A stretch of DNA of 64,000 nt from Cercis canadensis. Taxonomy: Eukaryota > Streptophyta > Magnoliopsida > Fabales > Fabaceae. The stretch spans positions 451,630 through 515,629 of the forward strand of contig QAOA01005205.1 in the NCBI GenBank assembly GCA_003255065.1, in the 5' to 3' direction. Below are positions 24,813 through 36,820 of this stretch, piece by piece. Under the pieces are notes generated by a model. The model did no database searches. It saw only the letters and a list, made by a program, of their open reading frames with translations, and had not been told where the DNA came from. Within the stretch, counting starts at the first letter, position 1; each line of letters begins with the position of its first letter. The translations under genes were made by a program, and so were the position numbers.

Positions 24813-27800
24813 TCTGTTGTATTATGTCGTATAGGAATAGGAATAGGAGAATGACGAGGTGGGGAAGGCGAATCATATGGAGTTGCTATTAAGCTAATGA
24901 GAATAAGGATAAACTATTCATAACCAAAAAAACAAAATTTAAAGATAAAAGTAATGGAGGATGACTTCGTGATAACTTCAAGGATTATTCATGTAAAGGC
25001 AAGGAATCAAACATAAGCTAACCATGTGGGGCAAGCAATCCTGGTGGTGTTTCCATTTGCTTTAACTGCTGGAGTTAAATATTTATAAACTAAGTGATAC
25101 TAACCTCAGATCAGATGGCTGCTGCTATAAAGTGAAAACAAACATTATGGTTTTATTTAACATTTAAAATCCCCTGCACAATTAGACTCTTCAATCAAAT
25201 GCAAGACTGATTGGAAAAGTAAAAAAGGCAAATTGCGAGCTCCAGTGCACCTAATAAAGGAGAAACACCTGATAGAAGACAGGAAAGGACACTTAATTTA
25301 GGAATTTGGAAGAATCACATTGTTAAATAACATTGGCGTATTCAAGTTATCAAACAGATAACGCAGACATATGAAAAACATTGGAATAAGTTACTACATA
25401 TGCGGCCAGAAATATAATTCAATCATAAGCAGTAATAACGGCCGGTGCAAATGGTACAGCTAACAAAAATTGAAATTCAGAATTCAATTTGCTTTTCATC
25501 TAAAAGATCTTGCCACCTTCATATTTATCAATCCCTAAACACAGATTGTACACCCAATGATTCAGCAACAATCATCTCCATTTCAGTTTCATTTTTCTGT
25601 CTTCCCCTTGAACACTGCTGCTTCCACACCCAGCAGGTTGCACCTCATCCCCTAAACAGAGTAAGAAATAAGGTGAGCCAAACTATAGAACCTAACACTA
25701 TACGCAAGCCCAAGACATGGACGTTGATGACTTTATATATTCATACATTAAGATTCATGGCCAAATATCATGAGTTAGAATTCTAACTCCATTCTCGTAG
25801 AACTTTGGCCTGGATATGTCAGATATAAAGAGACCTGCACACATAACGTCAGCTATGAAACTAGGTTAGTAAATGAATTTTGCTTCTTCATCAAGCAGAG
25901 ATGGAAAAAGATAAATGACTATCTGTGTACTACCACCTTCATATCCGGTGGCAAGATTTTAGAATTGGCATTCACAACTTGAAAGTTGACACTGTATTTG
26001 ACTGCGTAGAACAAAATCAGAAGTGGAGCCTCCAGAATCTGAAATAACATCAGTGCATCATTAACTCAATTCAAATCAAAATAGAAGCAAAATCTATATT
26101 AAATAGGACGTATACATCCTATTTTGCTATAAGACCATGGAGAATAACCTAGTTTACAAAATAATGTGCATAGAATTTCAGCCTTGGTTTCTTTAGGCAA
26201 AATAGAGAGGAAGGGCTGTCAGCCACTCCTCAATCCTGCATAAAAATACTTACAGCTTGAACATAAGATTACATGTAGAAGTTGATTTGAAGTACATTGT
26301 TAGTGCTTGCCAAAAATAGCAGTTGAGTCCCTTCCAGCTCTATCACTTCCTGACAGTAATCAAGTTGAACAAAAAGGAATCTTCACTCTTCTGAACAAAT
26401 AAATATGGAGTTTTCCATTGTAATCAAATTGGTACTTCCAATTGTGCTTGCTACAAATTATTTTTAGAATCAGTTATTCTTCTAAAAAGTTTCTTTCACT
26501 TCATCTGGCCTTAAACTCAACAGTCCCTTTAATCTTTCAATTCAGAAATAAGCACCCTTTATTTCCCTACATCAGCTCAAATATTTAACTTGATAATTCG
26601 GCTTATTATGCTGGTTGTTGTTGTAACTCAGGTATTTCTGTTTCAAAGTGTTAGTGAATGTTCTCTAGGTTAGAACTTGTTGTCAGGAATAAGCACTTTT
26701 CCTCAATATATTCTGTCATTAATACATATATCATCCAGCATTCAATGACCTAGGGCTAGGGTATAGTTATAGGCTAAGTTGCAATGAGAAACCACTCTGT
26801 TCCAACTTCTTAGTCACAATGCAACTACAGAAATAAGCATCTATTTTTACTTTGTCGGTATGTAACTTAATGCAATTGCTGCATAGAAAGTAATATAAAA
26901 ACATTTCAAGCATAGATGAACCCATAAGCTAGTTCAACAATAAAGTGAAAACTTACCGAAAAACATGAGCCGTTAGTTGCTCCCAATCATTCTCTATGAA
27001 TTCAGCTGTCCTATAGAAACATCATGCAATCCACAAATTAAACATACACCCAATCATTTTTCTTTGTTTCTTTTCTTTATTTTGTTTCAAATAGGAGTGG
27101 AGGCAGAAGAGGGCTTTATCATACACAAGGTTGCAGTAACTTTTCTACTTGTGAGAATGTGCTCAAATTAAAAGTAGAACCATACTTGGATGAGTGTTAT
27201 GTTCTTGGAGACATTTCTTTAAAGAAGCTTAAAGTTCCATGATCCACCCTGCATATACATACAGATGCATCACAGGCTAATTACAAAGATCGAAAATAAT
27301 TTAGGAGGTAAACACGTGGTGACAATGGAGAGACAGGGCAATGCAGAGAACAGGCCAGCTCTATTGGCCTACAATCACGTAGAATGAACCTCAATCTGGG
27401 CCACGAGCCAATTAACAGATTGAGACTCATGCAAACTCGTACGAAGCCCCATCAATTTCAGCCTTATTTCCCGAATACCACTATCAGTTTCTGTCAGATG
27501 AGAATCAAATGCATAGCTCACAGGTAAAAAATAAAAAAGAAAAAAAAAATAGCACAGAAAGTGAATAATCAGTTAATCACAATGTTGACACAAACAGTCA
27601 CCAATCTATCCATCATGAGAATGGTTTGCCAGCAATACAAAAAAAGAACTTGCACACAATTACTTTCACCGGTGGAAATTAATCATAACACGGTTGTCCC
27701 CAGTACCCTACCAGAGGTTGGCCAGTGAGTTAGTAGTATATTATATCATGCAAAAGCACATCTAAGAACAAAGGCAGGCACCACTATGGAATTTTATGAT

Positions 27801-28039
27801 GAGCTGCATGAAGATTTGATAAACAGATACACAGGTGCCATTACATGCAGAAAGAAAACAACTCTACCAATTTGCTAAGTTTTTAAGGAGTGAATGAAGA
27901 GATAACATTTAAGTAAGGTGTAAGCCTCTTAACAAAAAAACGTAAGGTGTAAGGCTTACTGTCAGAATACATATATATTATTAAAGGGAAAAAGGTGACG
28001 AAGTTGAGAGGATCAAAAGATACAAACCAGTTTCATCTT
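24813..28039. other. Gene-poor stretch with one orphan exon-like segment
   Basis: About 3.2 kb between the NHL and PPR genes (both minus strand). It holds the NHL promoter and probably 3' untranslated sequence of the PPR transcript: a good donor-like GTTTGT lies 12 bases past the PPR stop. An exon-like block on the minus strand (26038-25937) is listed separately. Otherwise I see only short unsupported frames. Confidence 0.4.
25937..26038 (-). other. Orphan exon-like segment (34 codons)
   Basis: On the minus strand a TTATTTCAG acceptor precedes a 102-nt open stretch ending at a GAAG/GTGGTAG donor. It encodes 34 residues beginning ILEAPLLILFYAVKYSVNFQ and ending LPPDMK. The phase is zero at both ends and no stop is present. 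I do not recognise the peptide and could not find flanking coding exons, so it may be a remnant exon, an exon of the PPR gene's 3' leader, or chance. Confidence 0.25.
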
Positions 28040-29608
28040 TCATGTGGCAACACCTGATCCAATGGCATTGACTAGAGTCTCTGAAAGACCTCTGTCAAGT
28101 GTAAAGCCCTTCTCCATCATCTGGTCCCAAACCCTACAAGCCAATTGAAGCTTGTTTTCCCTTATGAGCCCTCCAATGATCAATTTGAAAGTTACTTCAT
28201 CAGGATAGGATGCTTTCATCTGCATTTCATCATATAGGTGCATGGCATCTGTTATTCTAGAAGCCTTGCAAAGCCCATTGATGAGGGCATTGTATGCGAC
28301 CACATCAGGACTTATTCCATTCTCCACCATATCACGGAAGACACTATGAGCCATGTCAATCTTCCCAGTCTTGCATAGGTGATCAACAATTGTTGTATAA
28401 AATATACGATCAGGTACCAGACCCACCCTTGTCATTTGATCAAGAAGATCCTTGGCTATATGAGAGTTACCTTCTCTTAGGAAGGCTTTTATAAGGATTG
28501 TAAATGTCACCACATCAGGTTGAATTCCCTTCCTATCCATTTCCAGAAACACTTTGTAAGCCCTTCTAGTGTGGAGTGCCTTACAAAATGCTCTTATAAT
28601 AGTGTTGTACGAAACTACATCACACAGTCCCAGTGTTTCCATCCTGTTCACCAATGTCAAATAAGCTTTATCCAGCTGGTTGGCTTTACAAAGACCCTTA
28701 AGCAGTTCATTGTAACTATATACATCGGGCTCCATCCCACTCCCCTCCATCTTCTTCATCAACATTGCTGCCTCATCAAGCATTAGCTCATTACAACAAT
28801 AATCCAACAAGACATTGTACGTGACCAAATCTGGCTCGCACCCATTTCTCCTCATAAACGATTTGATTGTCAGAGCTTTATCAATCCTACCCATGCGACA
28901 AAACCCGCTTATTAAAGCATTGTAAATCAAATTATTGAGCTGCACACCCCCCTTGATTACACTGACAGTAAGCTCATAAGCCAAATTGACCTTTCTACCC
29001 TTGTACAAACCAATCACGAGCGCTGTGCAAGCCTTAGAATCCGGGCTTAACCCATTGTCTATCATAATATTCCATATTTGAGTGGCTTCGTCGAACCGTT
29101 GGGATTTACATAATGCGTCAATGATTATGGTATATGAAACGATATCAGGTTCTCTCCCTTTGTCAGGCATGCTTTGGAAGACCTCTAAAGCCATTTCTAA
29201 TCTATTCTCGCGACATAAAATATTCAAATAAATGTTAAAAGCCCAAATGTCGGGGACACACCCCAGCTTATCCATGTCTTGGAGAAGCGTCTCTATGAGA
29301 CTGAAGTTCTTAACTTTGCACAAACCAGAAATGAACCTTGAGTAGGTAAATGGGGTTAAGGAAAATCCTTGAGGAAGCATCTTGTAGTAATAGTATTCGG
29401 CCATATCGAAGCGCGATTGACGAACCAAAACACCGATGAAGCGGTTGTAATCTAAGCTGAAGACACGGCAATTTGATTGGGTCATTTCGTCGAACACTTG
29501 GATGGCTTTGTCGATGAGTCCTGCTTTAACGTACTTGGAGATTTGAGAACGGTATATGAGGCGGTAAGCGCCAAGACTATGATACATATCAGAGAGAATG
29601 CATAGCAA
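28040..29608 (-). CDS. Pentatricopeptide repeat protein (P class)
   Basis: Intronless 522-residue PPR protein made almost entirely of 35-residue repeats (about 13, from residue 20 to 505), with typical hairpins such as PDIVSYTIIIDALCKSQRFD and PDVVTFTILIKAFLREGN. There is no E, E+ or DYW extension, so it belongs to the P class, which usually binds organellar RNA to stabilise, process or help translate it. It matches the protein I recall as Arabidopsis At1g13040 along its length, including the end (QMMEKGFTLDR). The second Met (29587, MYHSLGAYRL) aligns with the Arabidopsis start and may be the real initiator; 29608 is the longest open start. No clear transit peptide is visible from either, so localisation is unsure. 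Confidence 0.9.
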   Translation of the reverse strand: MLCILSDMYHSLGAYRLIYRSQISKYVKAGLIDKAIQVFDEMTQSNCRVFSLDYNRFIGVLVRQSRFDMAEYYYYKMLPQGFSLTPFTYSRFISGLCKVKNFSLIETLLQDMDKLGCVPDIWAFNIYLNILCRENRLEMALEVFQSMPDKGREPDIVSYTIIIDALCKSQRFDEATQIWNIMIDNGLSPDSKACTALVIGLYKGRKVNLAYELTVSVIKGGVQLNNLIYNALISGFCRMGRIDKALTIKSFMRRNGCEPDLVTYNVLLDYCCNELMLDEAAMLMKKMEGSGMEPDVYSYNELLKGLCKANQLDKAYLTLVNRMETLGLCDVVSYNTIIRAFCKALHTRRAYKVFLEMDRKGIQPDVVTFTILIKAFLREGNSHIAKDLLDQMTRVGLVPDRIFYTTIVDHLCKTGKIDMAHSVFRDMVENGISPDVVAYNALINGLCKASRITDAMHLYDEMQMKASYPDEVTFKLIIGGLIRENKLQLACRVWDQMMEKGFTLDRGLSETLVNAIGSGVAT

Positions 29609-30046
29609 GTGAATGAATTAGAAACAATCAAAGATTGAATCAGAGAGAAACGAAGTGAAACACAACGCTTTTCGTTCTTTTTTGGGTTAGCGAAAGAGGA
29701 AAAAAAACAAGTGCAAGAGGAAGCCACTGCCTTCTCCAGTCGGGAAGGTGGTGTAGCCTGAGTTGAGCGACTCAGTGCTACCGGCAAGAGGTCAGGTCAC
29801 CACTTACTATTGGGCCATCAATAGATGTCCAGCCCAATAAAATGGGCTTAAGACTTGGGCTACGCTCCCTCTCGACATTATGGTACCAGCAGTTCAAACT
29901 TAGATATTGATTAGGTTTTTTTTGGGCTATGAGATATTTGTTGGGCTAAGTCCACTGGTGTAAGGGCTGACCTTAACTATTCTGAGGTACGCTGTTTTTT
30001 CAAAATAAGAATAAAATAATTTTTATACTAATTTAATATGTTATCA
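29609..30046. other. PPR promoter side and MULE target
   Basis: Upstream region of the minus-strand PPR gene. It ends with ATGTTATCA (30038-30046), the left copy of the 9-bp target duplication of the MULE. No other gene is seen. Confidence 0.5.
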
Positions 30047-30727
30047 GGTAAATTTATCAAAATAATACCATTTAAAAAATTATTTACGAATTAAGGTTAG
30101 TTTTGAAACTATTTATTAAAATTGATCACTTTTTTCACTCAATACATGTTAAAAGCATTTTTATCAGAAAATGCTAAAATATTACAGCGTTTTAAACAAT
30201 AAATATTAAAATATAAAACACATTTTCTATAAAATAATAATAATAATAATAATAATAAACTATTTTTTTTTTTTTTTTGTAAAAAACCCTAAATTGTTAA
30301 GGCTCTTGACAAGTTTCTTCTAGGAAAAAATGCCAAACGTTTCGACATTTTCTATGGGAACACATTGTTTTGGTTCTACAAAACATAATTTTATTTTTGA
30401 AAAATGTCATTTTGTTTTTGCTAAGCGCTAATACTGTAGCACTTCACAAAATAATTTTTTTTATAAGTTTCATTGAAATAAAGTGGCGGATCTCTTTTAT
30501 AAATATTCATTCGTTTACATTTGTTGAGTGCGTTCATTTTGAAGTGTTAAGTGCATTCTAAAATTTGGAGAGGAATACTGTGAAATTGTTTTGAAATATT
30601 GAATGAAGTTGTTCTGAAGTGCTAAAAATGTACAAATTTGTGATAGCTAACAGTACAAGTTAAAATTTTAGAAATAGTTCAGGTACATTTAAATTTTTAT
30701 TTTGATTTGATATAGTTAGATGTATGT

Positions 30728-31627
30728 AATTTTTATTAGTATTTAGTCTATATTTGATGTTAAATTTTATTAAAAAATAGGTTGATATTGTAAAAATTTT
30801 AATGATATGTATTATTGGTAATTTATGATAAAAATGCTTTTTATTAATTTATTATAATTATTAGATATATGATAGTTTTTAAAGTGTCATATATAATGGT
30901 CTTAGACCTATTAATTTGAATCTGAAGAATAGATGTAGACTACAACATTTATAATTTTATGTTCATTGAAAATTGAATATTTCAACAAATTCAGTTGTTG
31001 AGAATATTATTTATAGAGTTTCAGTATCTATTAATCAATTATTTTATAATGTTGTTGAGTTGAGATATGATAAGAATATTGAGATAATGTTTGATAGTCA
31101 TAATCAACTTAAATCTTTCGATCCAATTGAGATATTTGTTGAGGCGAAAACTATGGATAATAAAGTTTGTAGAGATGATGGTGAACCTAAAAGTGTTGAT
31201 GCAAATAGTCATTGTTCAATCTTTAGTTCTTATCCTTCATATAGTCAAACAGGGATATATACGAAACCTTGTTATCAAGTGGAGCTTGGTTTATATGAAT
31301 TTTAGCATGGTTTGATTAATTCCAGTCAAACTCGTATCCTTGAAGGAGGCTATGTGTATGAATGTAATAATCTGTGATTGAGTTCGAATGTTCGCATAAA
31401 AATTATTGAAGAATATGAAATTAGAGACAACAAACATGGAGGTGTGCAACTGAATATGAGTAGGGATAAACCTCAAACTACAAATTCAAGATAACACATA
31501 TACTTTTTCAATTTAATCATTTCTAATAACAAATTTAATATAACTAATATACTTTTTAAATTTAATAATAATCATTAAAAATTTAAAATAATAATCAATT
31601 ATACTAATTTAATAAATACTACTAAAT
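30728..31627 (+). repeat. 900-bp tandem unit 1 inside the MULE
   Basis: First of two head-to-tail copies with a period of exactly 900 bp. Comparing the lines I count roughly 23 substitutions and no indels against unit 2, about 97% identity. It includes the transposase-like frame at 30973-31305. Confidence 0.92.
30973..31305 (+). pseudogene. MULE transposase N-terminal fragment, copy 1
   Basis: A 110-codon open frame whose middle (NVVELRYDKNIEIMFDSHNQ, then a hydrophobic strand ending IEIFVEA) resembles the N-terminal MuDR-type domain of plant MULE transposases, before the zinc-knuckle and DDE regions. It stops at TAG 31303-31305, after which degraded coding sequence continues in part. Family assignment is by pattern only. 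Confidence 0.5.
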
Positions 31628-32525
31628 AATTTTTATTAGTATTTAGTCTATATTTGATGTTAAATTTTATTAAAAAATATGTTGATATTGTAAAAAATTT
31701 AATGATATGTATTATTGGTAATTTATGATAAAAATGCTTTTTATTAATTTATTATAATTATTAGATATATGATAGTTTTTAAAGTGTTATGTATAATGGT
31801 CTTAGACCTATTAATTTGAATCTGAAGAACAGATGTAGACTACAACATTTATAATTTTATGTTCATTGAAAATTGAATATTTCAACAAATTCAGTTGTTG
31901 AGAATATTATTTATAGAGTTTCAGTATCTATTAATCAATTATTTTATAATGTTGTTGAGTTGAGATATGATAAGAATATTGAGATAATGTTTGATAATCA
32001 TAATCAACTTAAATTTTTCGGTGCAATTGAGATATTTGTTGAGGCGAAAATTATGGATAATAAAGTTTGTAGAGATGATGGTGAACCTAAAAGTGTTGAT
32101 GCAAATAGTCATTGTTCAATCTTTAGTTCTTATCCTTCATATAGTCAAACAGGGATATACACGAAACCTTGTTATCAAGTGAAGCTTGGTTTATATGAAT
32201 TTTAGCATGGTTTGATTAATTTCAATCAAACTCGTATCCTTTAAGGAGGCTATGTGTATGAATGTAATAATCTGTGACTGAGTTCGAATGTTCGCATAAA
32301 AACTATTGAAGAATATGAAATTAGAGACAACAAACGTGGATGTGTGCAACCGAATATGAGTAGGGATAAACCTCAAACTACAAATTCAAGATAACACATA
32401 TACTTTTTCAATTTAATCATTTCTAATAACAAATTTAAAATAACTAATATACTTTTTAAATTTAATAATAATCATTAAAAATTTAAAATAATAATCAATT
32501 ATTCTAATTTAATAAATACTACTAA
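31628..32525 (+). repeat. 900-bp tandem unit 2 inside the MULE
   Basis: Second copy of the 900-bp unit, ending where the copies diverge after AATAAATACTACTAAA. It carries the same transposase-like fragment with the same terminal stop, so the duplication copied an already shortened frame. Confidence 0.92.
31873..32205 (+). pseudogene. MULE transposase N-terminal fragment, copy 2
   Basis: Near-identical twin of the frame at 30973-31305 with a handful of amino-acid changes (for example the FDPIE to FGAIE region). Same length, same stop. Confidence 0.5.
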
Positions 32526-32764
32526 AAAATCTAAACTAATAAATTAATTTTATTAATTTAATAATTACGAACAAAAAATTTATAAATAACTAAAACAAAT
32601 TTTTAATTAATACATTTAACAAATTTATACTAAAAACTTAAATTAAAATTTTATTAATTTTATTGTTTCATATTTCATTAGAAATATAATACGGTTACAA
32701 AGTTAATAGAAATAAATTTATTGGTCCAAATAAAATCGTTTCATGACAGTTCATTTTTGTAAGT

Positions 32765-33003
32765 AGAGATTGAGAAAGAGACAATAAAAGTAAAAAAAGA
32801 AATACTGAAAATGAGAGGAGAAAGAGAACACTGAGAGGTGAAACAAATAAATGGAGAGGACAAGAAAAAGGCGGTGAACGATGAAGAAAGGGAGAGGAGA
32901 GGAGAAAGAAAGATGGGTGCAGAGAGTGAACGGAGAAATGGAGAAGAGTGCGAAGGGAAGGGGGCGAAAGGGGAAAAGGAAAGGGTAAAAGGAGAAAGGG
33001 AGA
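32765..33003. repeat. GA-rich polypurine tract in the MULE
   Basis: About 240 bp in which nearly all bases on the plus strand are purines. It lies between the tandem units and the right terminal repeat and is not present elsewhere in the element. The 65-codon frame across it (32838-33035) is low-complexity Glu/Arg/Lys/Gly and is not believable as a gene. Confidence 0.7.
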
Positions 33004-33599
33004 CCACCTTGGGAATGATGAAAATGCAAATTTGAATATATGTTTTCCTATAGAAAATGCAGAGTCAAATATGCGTTTTATTGTCTTTCTAAAAAGAATT
33101 TTGTCAAGAGCCTTAACGTTTTAGCGTTTGTTACAAAAAAAAAATTTAAAACAAAAAATGTGATTTATATTTTGGTATTTATTATTTAAAATATTGTAAT
33201 ATTTTAACATTTTTTGATAAAAATATATTAACGTGTATTTGACGAAAAAAATAATCTATTTTAATAAATAGTATTAAAATTAACCTAAATTCGTAAATAA
33301 TTTATTAAATAGTATTATTTTAGTAAATTTGCCATGTTATCACTCTTGTCAGGCCATATATTAAATGTAAAGATCAACTCATCAAAGTACTACTTTTCAA
33401 AACAAAAAAGTAAAAAATCAAAAGGAAAAGGTTAATTTTCAAGCAAAAACATCGCATAAATGTCCTCAGTCAGTGATTACTTTTTTTTCCCCTCTTTCTT
33501 TCTGTTTGCATCTTTGATATTAGTGGTTTGGAATTGGACAAACTTGGGTTGGTGATGTATAGTCCTTACAAATGTTAAGGTAATGTTTGGTATAAAAAA

Positions 33600-33815
33600 A
33601 ATAAAAATTTTACAGAAATTCTATAATACTATGTGAATATGTCATATTATATTGACGTGGTAAATATAAATAATTTTTATATTTTATTATATATAAATAT
33701 AATTTATTTTTTTAAAATAAATTTAAAAATAATTAATTTATACACATATCATTTACATATTAACTATTTTCATATAATATGACATATTATAAAATATTTA
33801 AAAAAAACTTCTAAA
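33600..33815. repeat. AT-rich foldback MITE, family C copy 3 (inverted)
   Basis: Reverse-orientation relative of the copies at 3200-3402 and 18290-18490. The two ends, ATGTCATATTATATTGACG and its near-complement ATAATATGACATATTATAAA, form the inverted repeat around an ATTAATTTAT centre. About 215 bp, edges approximate. Confidence 0.6.
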
Positions 33816-34854
33816 ATTTTATTATCGAGTATTTTAAAAATAATTTTTTATCTCTAGTATGAAACTTAATAAATTCTTAACATTCCTGTTACCGAACACT
33901 CAAAGGGTATCATGTAATGACGTCTTTGCCAAGATAATTCTAAGAAGGCCTGACAGGTCTTGGGGACCAGAAGGAAGTAACGCAATTGGTTTTTTCTTGC
34001 ATAGCCACCTTTTTTGACTTTTTTTTTTTTGTCATTTTGTATATATATAACTTGTTTTGTCTTAGAATTTTCTCAGTCCCAGCCCTCCATTGACCAAAAC
34101 AGTGGTGGGCACATCTTTTGCACGTGGAGCTACCTAAGAATTCTTACAGCCAAAAAAAAACAAAAAAAGCCTCAGCATTCTAAAATTATGTTCCATGACT
34201 GAAATTGGAGTGAAGACCAAATTGTCTAACCACATCGGCCAACTACCAACGAAACGATTTTCATTTCATAATTTAATTTAAGGATAAAATTTAGATAAAA
34301 TTTTAAAAGTGTTGTTGATGTTGTTTTTTTTATTAAAACATAATATGTGTATTATTTTTTACACATCAGTATCATTTCATCCTTTATCTTTATGTTTGTA
34401 CCGTTATCTTAATTTTTTTTGTTAGAACACAAAATAAAAACTGAGTTGTTGGCTTTTTCCTTATGAACAATCTTCATTTTTTTTTTTTTTACCATGACCA
34501 ACAGTCTCAATCTCATTAAACAAAAACAAAAAGAAAAAAACAATGGATGAGTGGTTGGAAACTCACTCTCAATGGCTTACAGGGCTTTCACTTCCTACCC
34601 ATCTTACTCTAAGCTTCTACTCCTCTATACTCTTATGTTTTCTTTGTTTCTTTGCAAAATGTTTACTTTCTTTCACATTTTTATTTTTTTGTTCATGTGT
34701 GCACTCTATCTCCTTTGCTGATGAAATGTGTGAAGATATAATCAATGTAAATTCTATCAATTTCTACCAAAAGGAAGGGAAAGACCGTTACACTTCATTT
34801 TTACCATTGAAGATGATAGAAGGAATTTAAGATCTTAATTCTTAGAGGTATAAT

Positions 34855-35188
34855 GAGATTGACATGTGGATGGTGGAGGCCAAAGCAAAGGTTATTCATA
34901 AGGAAGAAGTCAACGATTCAATTTTTATTTTGTATTTTAATGGAGAAAATTGAGATAATGGTATGAACATAGAGAAGAAATATGAGATGACACTTAATAA
35001 AAGAACAACACCATTTATTATGAGATTGACATGTCGATGGTGGAGGCCAAAGCAAAGGTTATTCATAAGGAAGAAGCCAACGATTCAATTTTTATTTTGT
35101 ATTTTAATGGAGAAAATTGAGATAATGGTATGAACATAGAGAAGAAATATGAGATGACACTTATATGTAAAAAATAATACATATATTA
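34855..35188. repeat. Tandem duplication, period 167 bp
   Basis: The block beginning TGAGATTGACATGTGGATGG at 34855 recurs at 35022 as TGAGATTGACATGTCGATGG. The copies are nearly identical through the GAGATGACACTTA segment near their ends; unit 2 then carries extra sequence before the shared AAAAGAACAACACCAT. No coding function is evident. Confidence 0.85.
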
Positions 35189-35770
35189 TGTTTTAATAAA
35201 AGAACAACACCATTAACACTTATAAAACTTTACCTAAATTTTGTCGAATGCTAATATTCTTAAACTTTGTCAAAGTGCATGGTTTCTAGACCAAAATAGT
35301 GACATATGACTCTGAGAATGGGGTGCCATTTCTCGTGTGTTTTTCTTTTTGGTTGGGATTTCTCGTGTGTTTTCTATTCTACTTGTTTGCTGCTGGTCTG
35401 GTCCCTAGTAAGGCTAGTGTCTAGACTATAGTTGGAGGTTGGACCCTTGGAAGTTAATGAAAGCCACTCAAAGTTTCCAAATTCAGTTGCATGCTGCGAG
35501 ATAGTTTATGCGTAGCTTTCAGTTTGACTAAACCTTGGGATATTTGACCCCTCATAGAAACTCCATGAGGGTGCCTAATCCTGTGATTATGTGAATATTC
35601 TTTTTGCCTTTTGCCTTAAGAATTAAGATCCCTTCTTTTCTCATCTCAGAAAACAAAACAAAGAACAACCGTTTTCACATTTATTATGAGATTTGATTTT
35701 TGTCCATGTAAATCTTGTTGATCTAGCGTTAGTTATCACTTAATCTCTTGGACGGTTTACTCTTTTTTTT

Positions 35771-35950
35771 CGGATTTGGATTCGATCATGTGACATGAGT
35801 TATGTTGTAAAGATTTAAACCGTATATTCTATTAAAACTCATATGAACTATTAAAGTTTAATGTGTTTTAATAATTCAGATGAACTTTAATGAAATGTAC
35901 GGTTTAGATCTTTACAATATGACTAATGTCATATGACCGGATTCGAGTCT
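35771..35950. repeat. Foldback MITE, about 180 bp
   Basis: Left arm GGATTCGATCATGTGACAT and TTGTAAAGATTTAAACCGTA pairs with the right arm (reverse complement CGAATCCGGTCATATGACAT and TTGTAAAGATCTAAACCGTA). The loop is short. No target duplication assigned. Confidence 0.65.
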
Positions 35951-36560
35951 TCTTTTTCCTTAGTTTCACACAATATGAAGGAGTTTTTATATGCTCTTGC
36001 ATCCAAATTTCATAGTCCAAGTGGCAAATTGGCATCAACGTTTGAGGTCGGCCAAGGAATATCTGACCTAGAAATAATCCTTCATGTTGGCGTATTAATT
36101 GGTCGCCACTTTTAAAATCATTTAATTCATTCGACAAAGTTTGAATATGCTCTTGTAACAACAACAAAAAAAGGTTTGAATATGGTCTTACTTATAAAAC
36201 TAATCTATTGCGATAAATCATCTTTTACTCTTTGTGATTTGAATTCATTTACTTAGTCTACATTCCAAGTTGCTGAAAATGAGAAAGAAGTAATAATTAA
36301 TATGTCTTTATCAACAAAGCAGAGGAATATATGGTCTCCTATTGACGTATTAATTTTATAATATGCCTTCATTTTAATTGGCATGCATCACTCGTTCAAA
36401 GAAACTATGTGAATGATAGCATTATTTTAAAAGAAATTATGGAAATGAAAGCAGGAAATTCCTAGGATTAGAATAGCTCCCTCAATGAAACAATTAAATC
36501 TCAATAAACAATAATCACATAGCATTGAAAAATAACTACACATATAAATAAATTAAAGAA

Positions 36561-36820
36561 GTTGTTATTTTCACACTCTAGTTATCTAATGTCACATATT
36601 TTTAAATATTTAAAGATATATATTAAATTATTTTCATTCAAAAATAATTTTTTTTAAAAATTTGACTAATCACAATTAGTCAAAATTAGAAAGAATATAA
36701 TGATTAGTCAAATTTTAAAAACTTTTTTTATTTTTGAATGAGGATAATTTAGTCTATATTATATTTAAACATTAAAGAGTGTTTGAGACTAGCAAACTAG
36801 GGTGTGAAAATAATAGCACC
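36561..36820. repeat. Foldback MITE, about 260 bp
   Basis: Left end TTATTTTCACACTCTAGTT and right end reverse complement TTATTTTCACACCCTAGTT form a terminal inverted repeat. The interior arms around TTTGACTAATCA and TGATTAGTCAAATT also pair. Non-coding. Confidence 0.65.

Larger units (their letters stand above)
30047..33333. mobile_element. Mutator-like element (MULE), defective
   Basis: A 3287-bp insertion with an exact 9-bp target duplication ATGTTATCA (30038-30046 and 33334-33342). Long terminal inverted repeats begin GGTAAATTT at the left and end AAATTTGCC at the right; they run to about 30366 and from about 33038 and stay recognisable for about 300 bp (for example GTTAAGGCTCTTGACAA is shared). 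The left arm has gained an AAT-repeat run. Inside are two tandem 900-bp units, each with an N-terminal transposase-like fragment, and a GA-rich block. No catalytic transposase domain is present, so the element would need an autonomous partner. Confidence 0.9.

Noticed and set aside
32838..33035. 65-codon charged frame in the MULE
   Set aside because: Product of the GA-rich repeat; the opposite strand is equally open because of the same composition.
34543..34830. 95-codon hydrophobic plus-strand frame
   Set aside because: Low complexity (Phe/Leu/Cys), no recognised domain, in a repeat-rich gene-free stretch. Could be chance.
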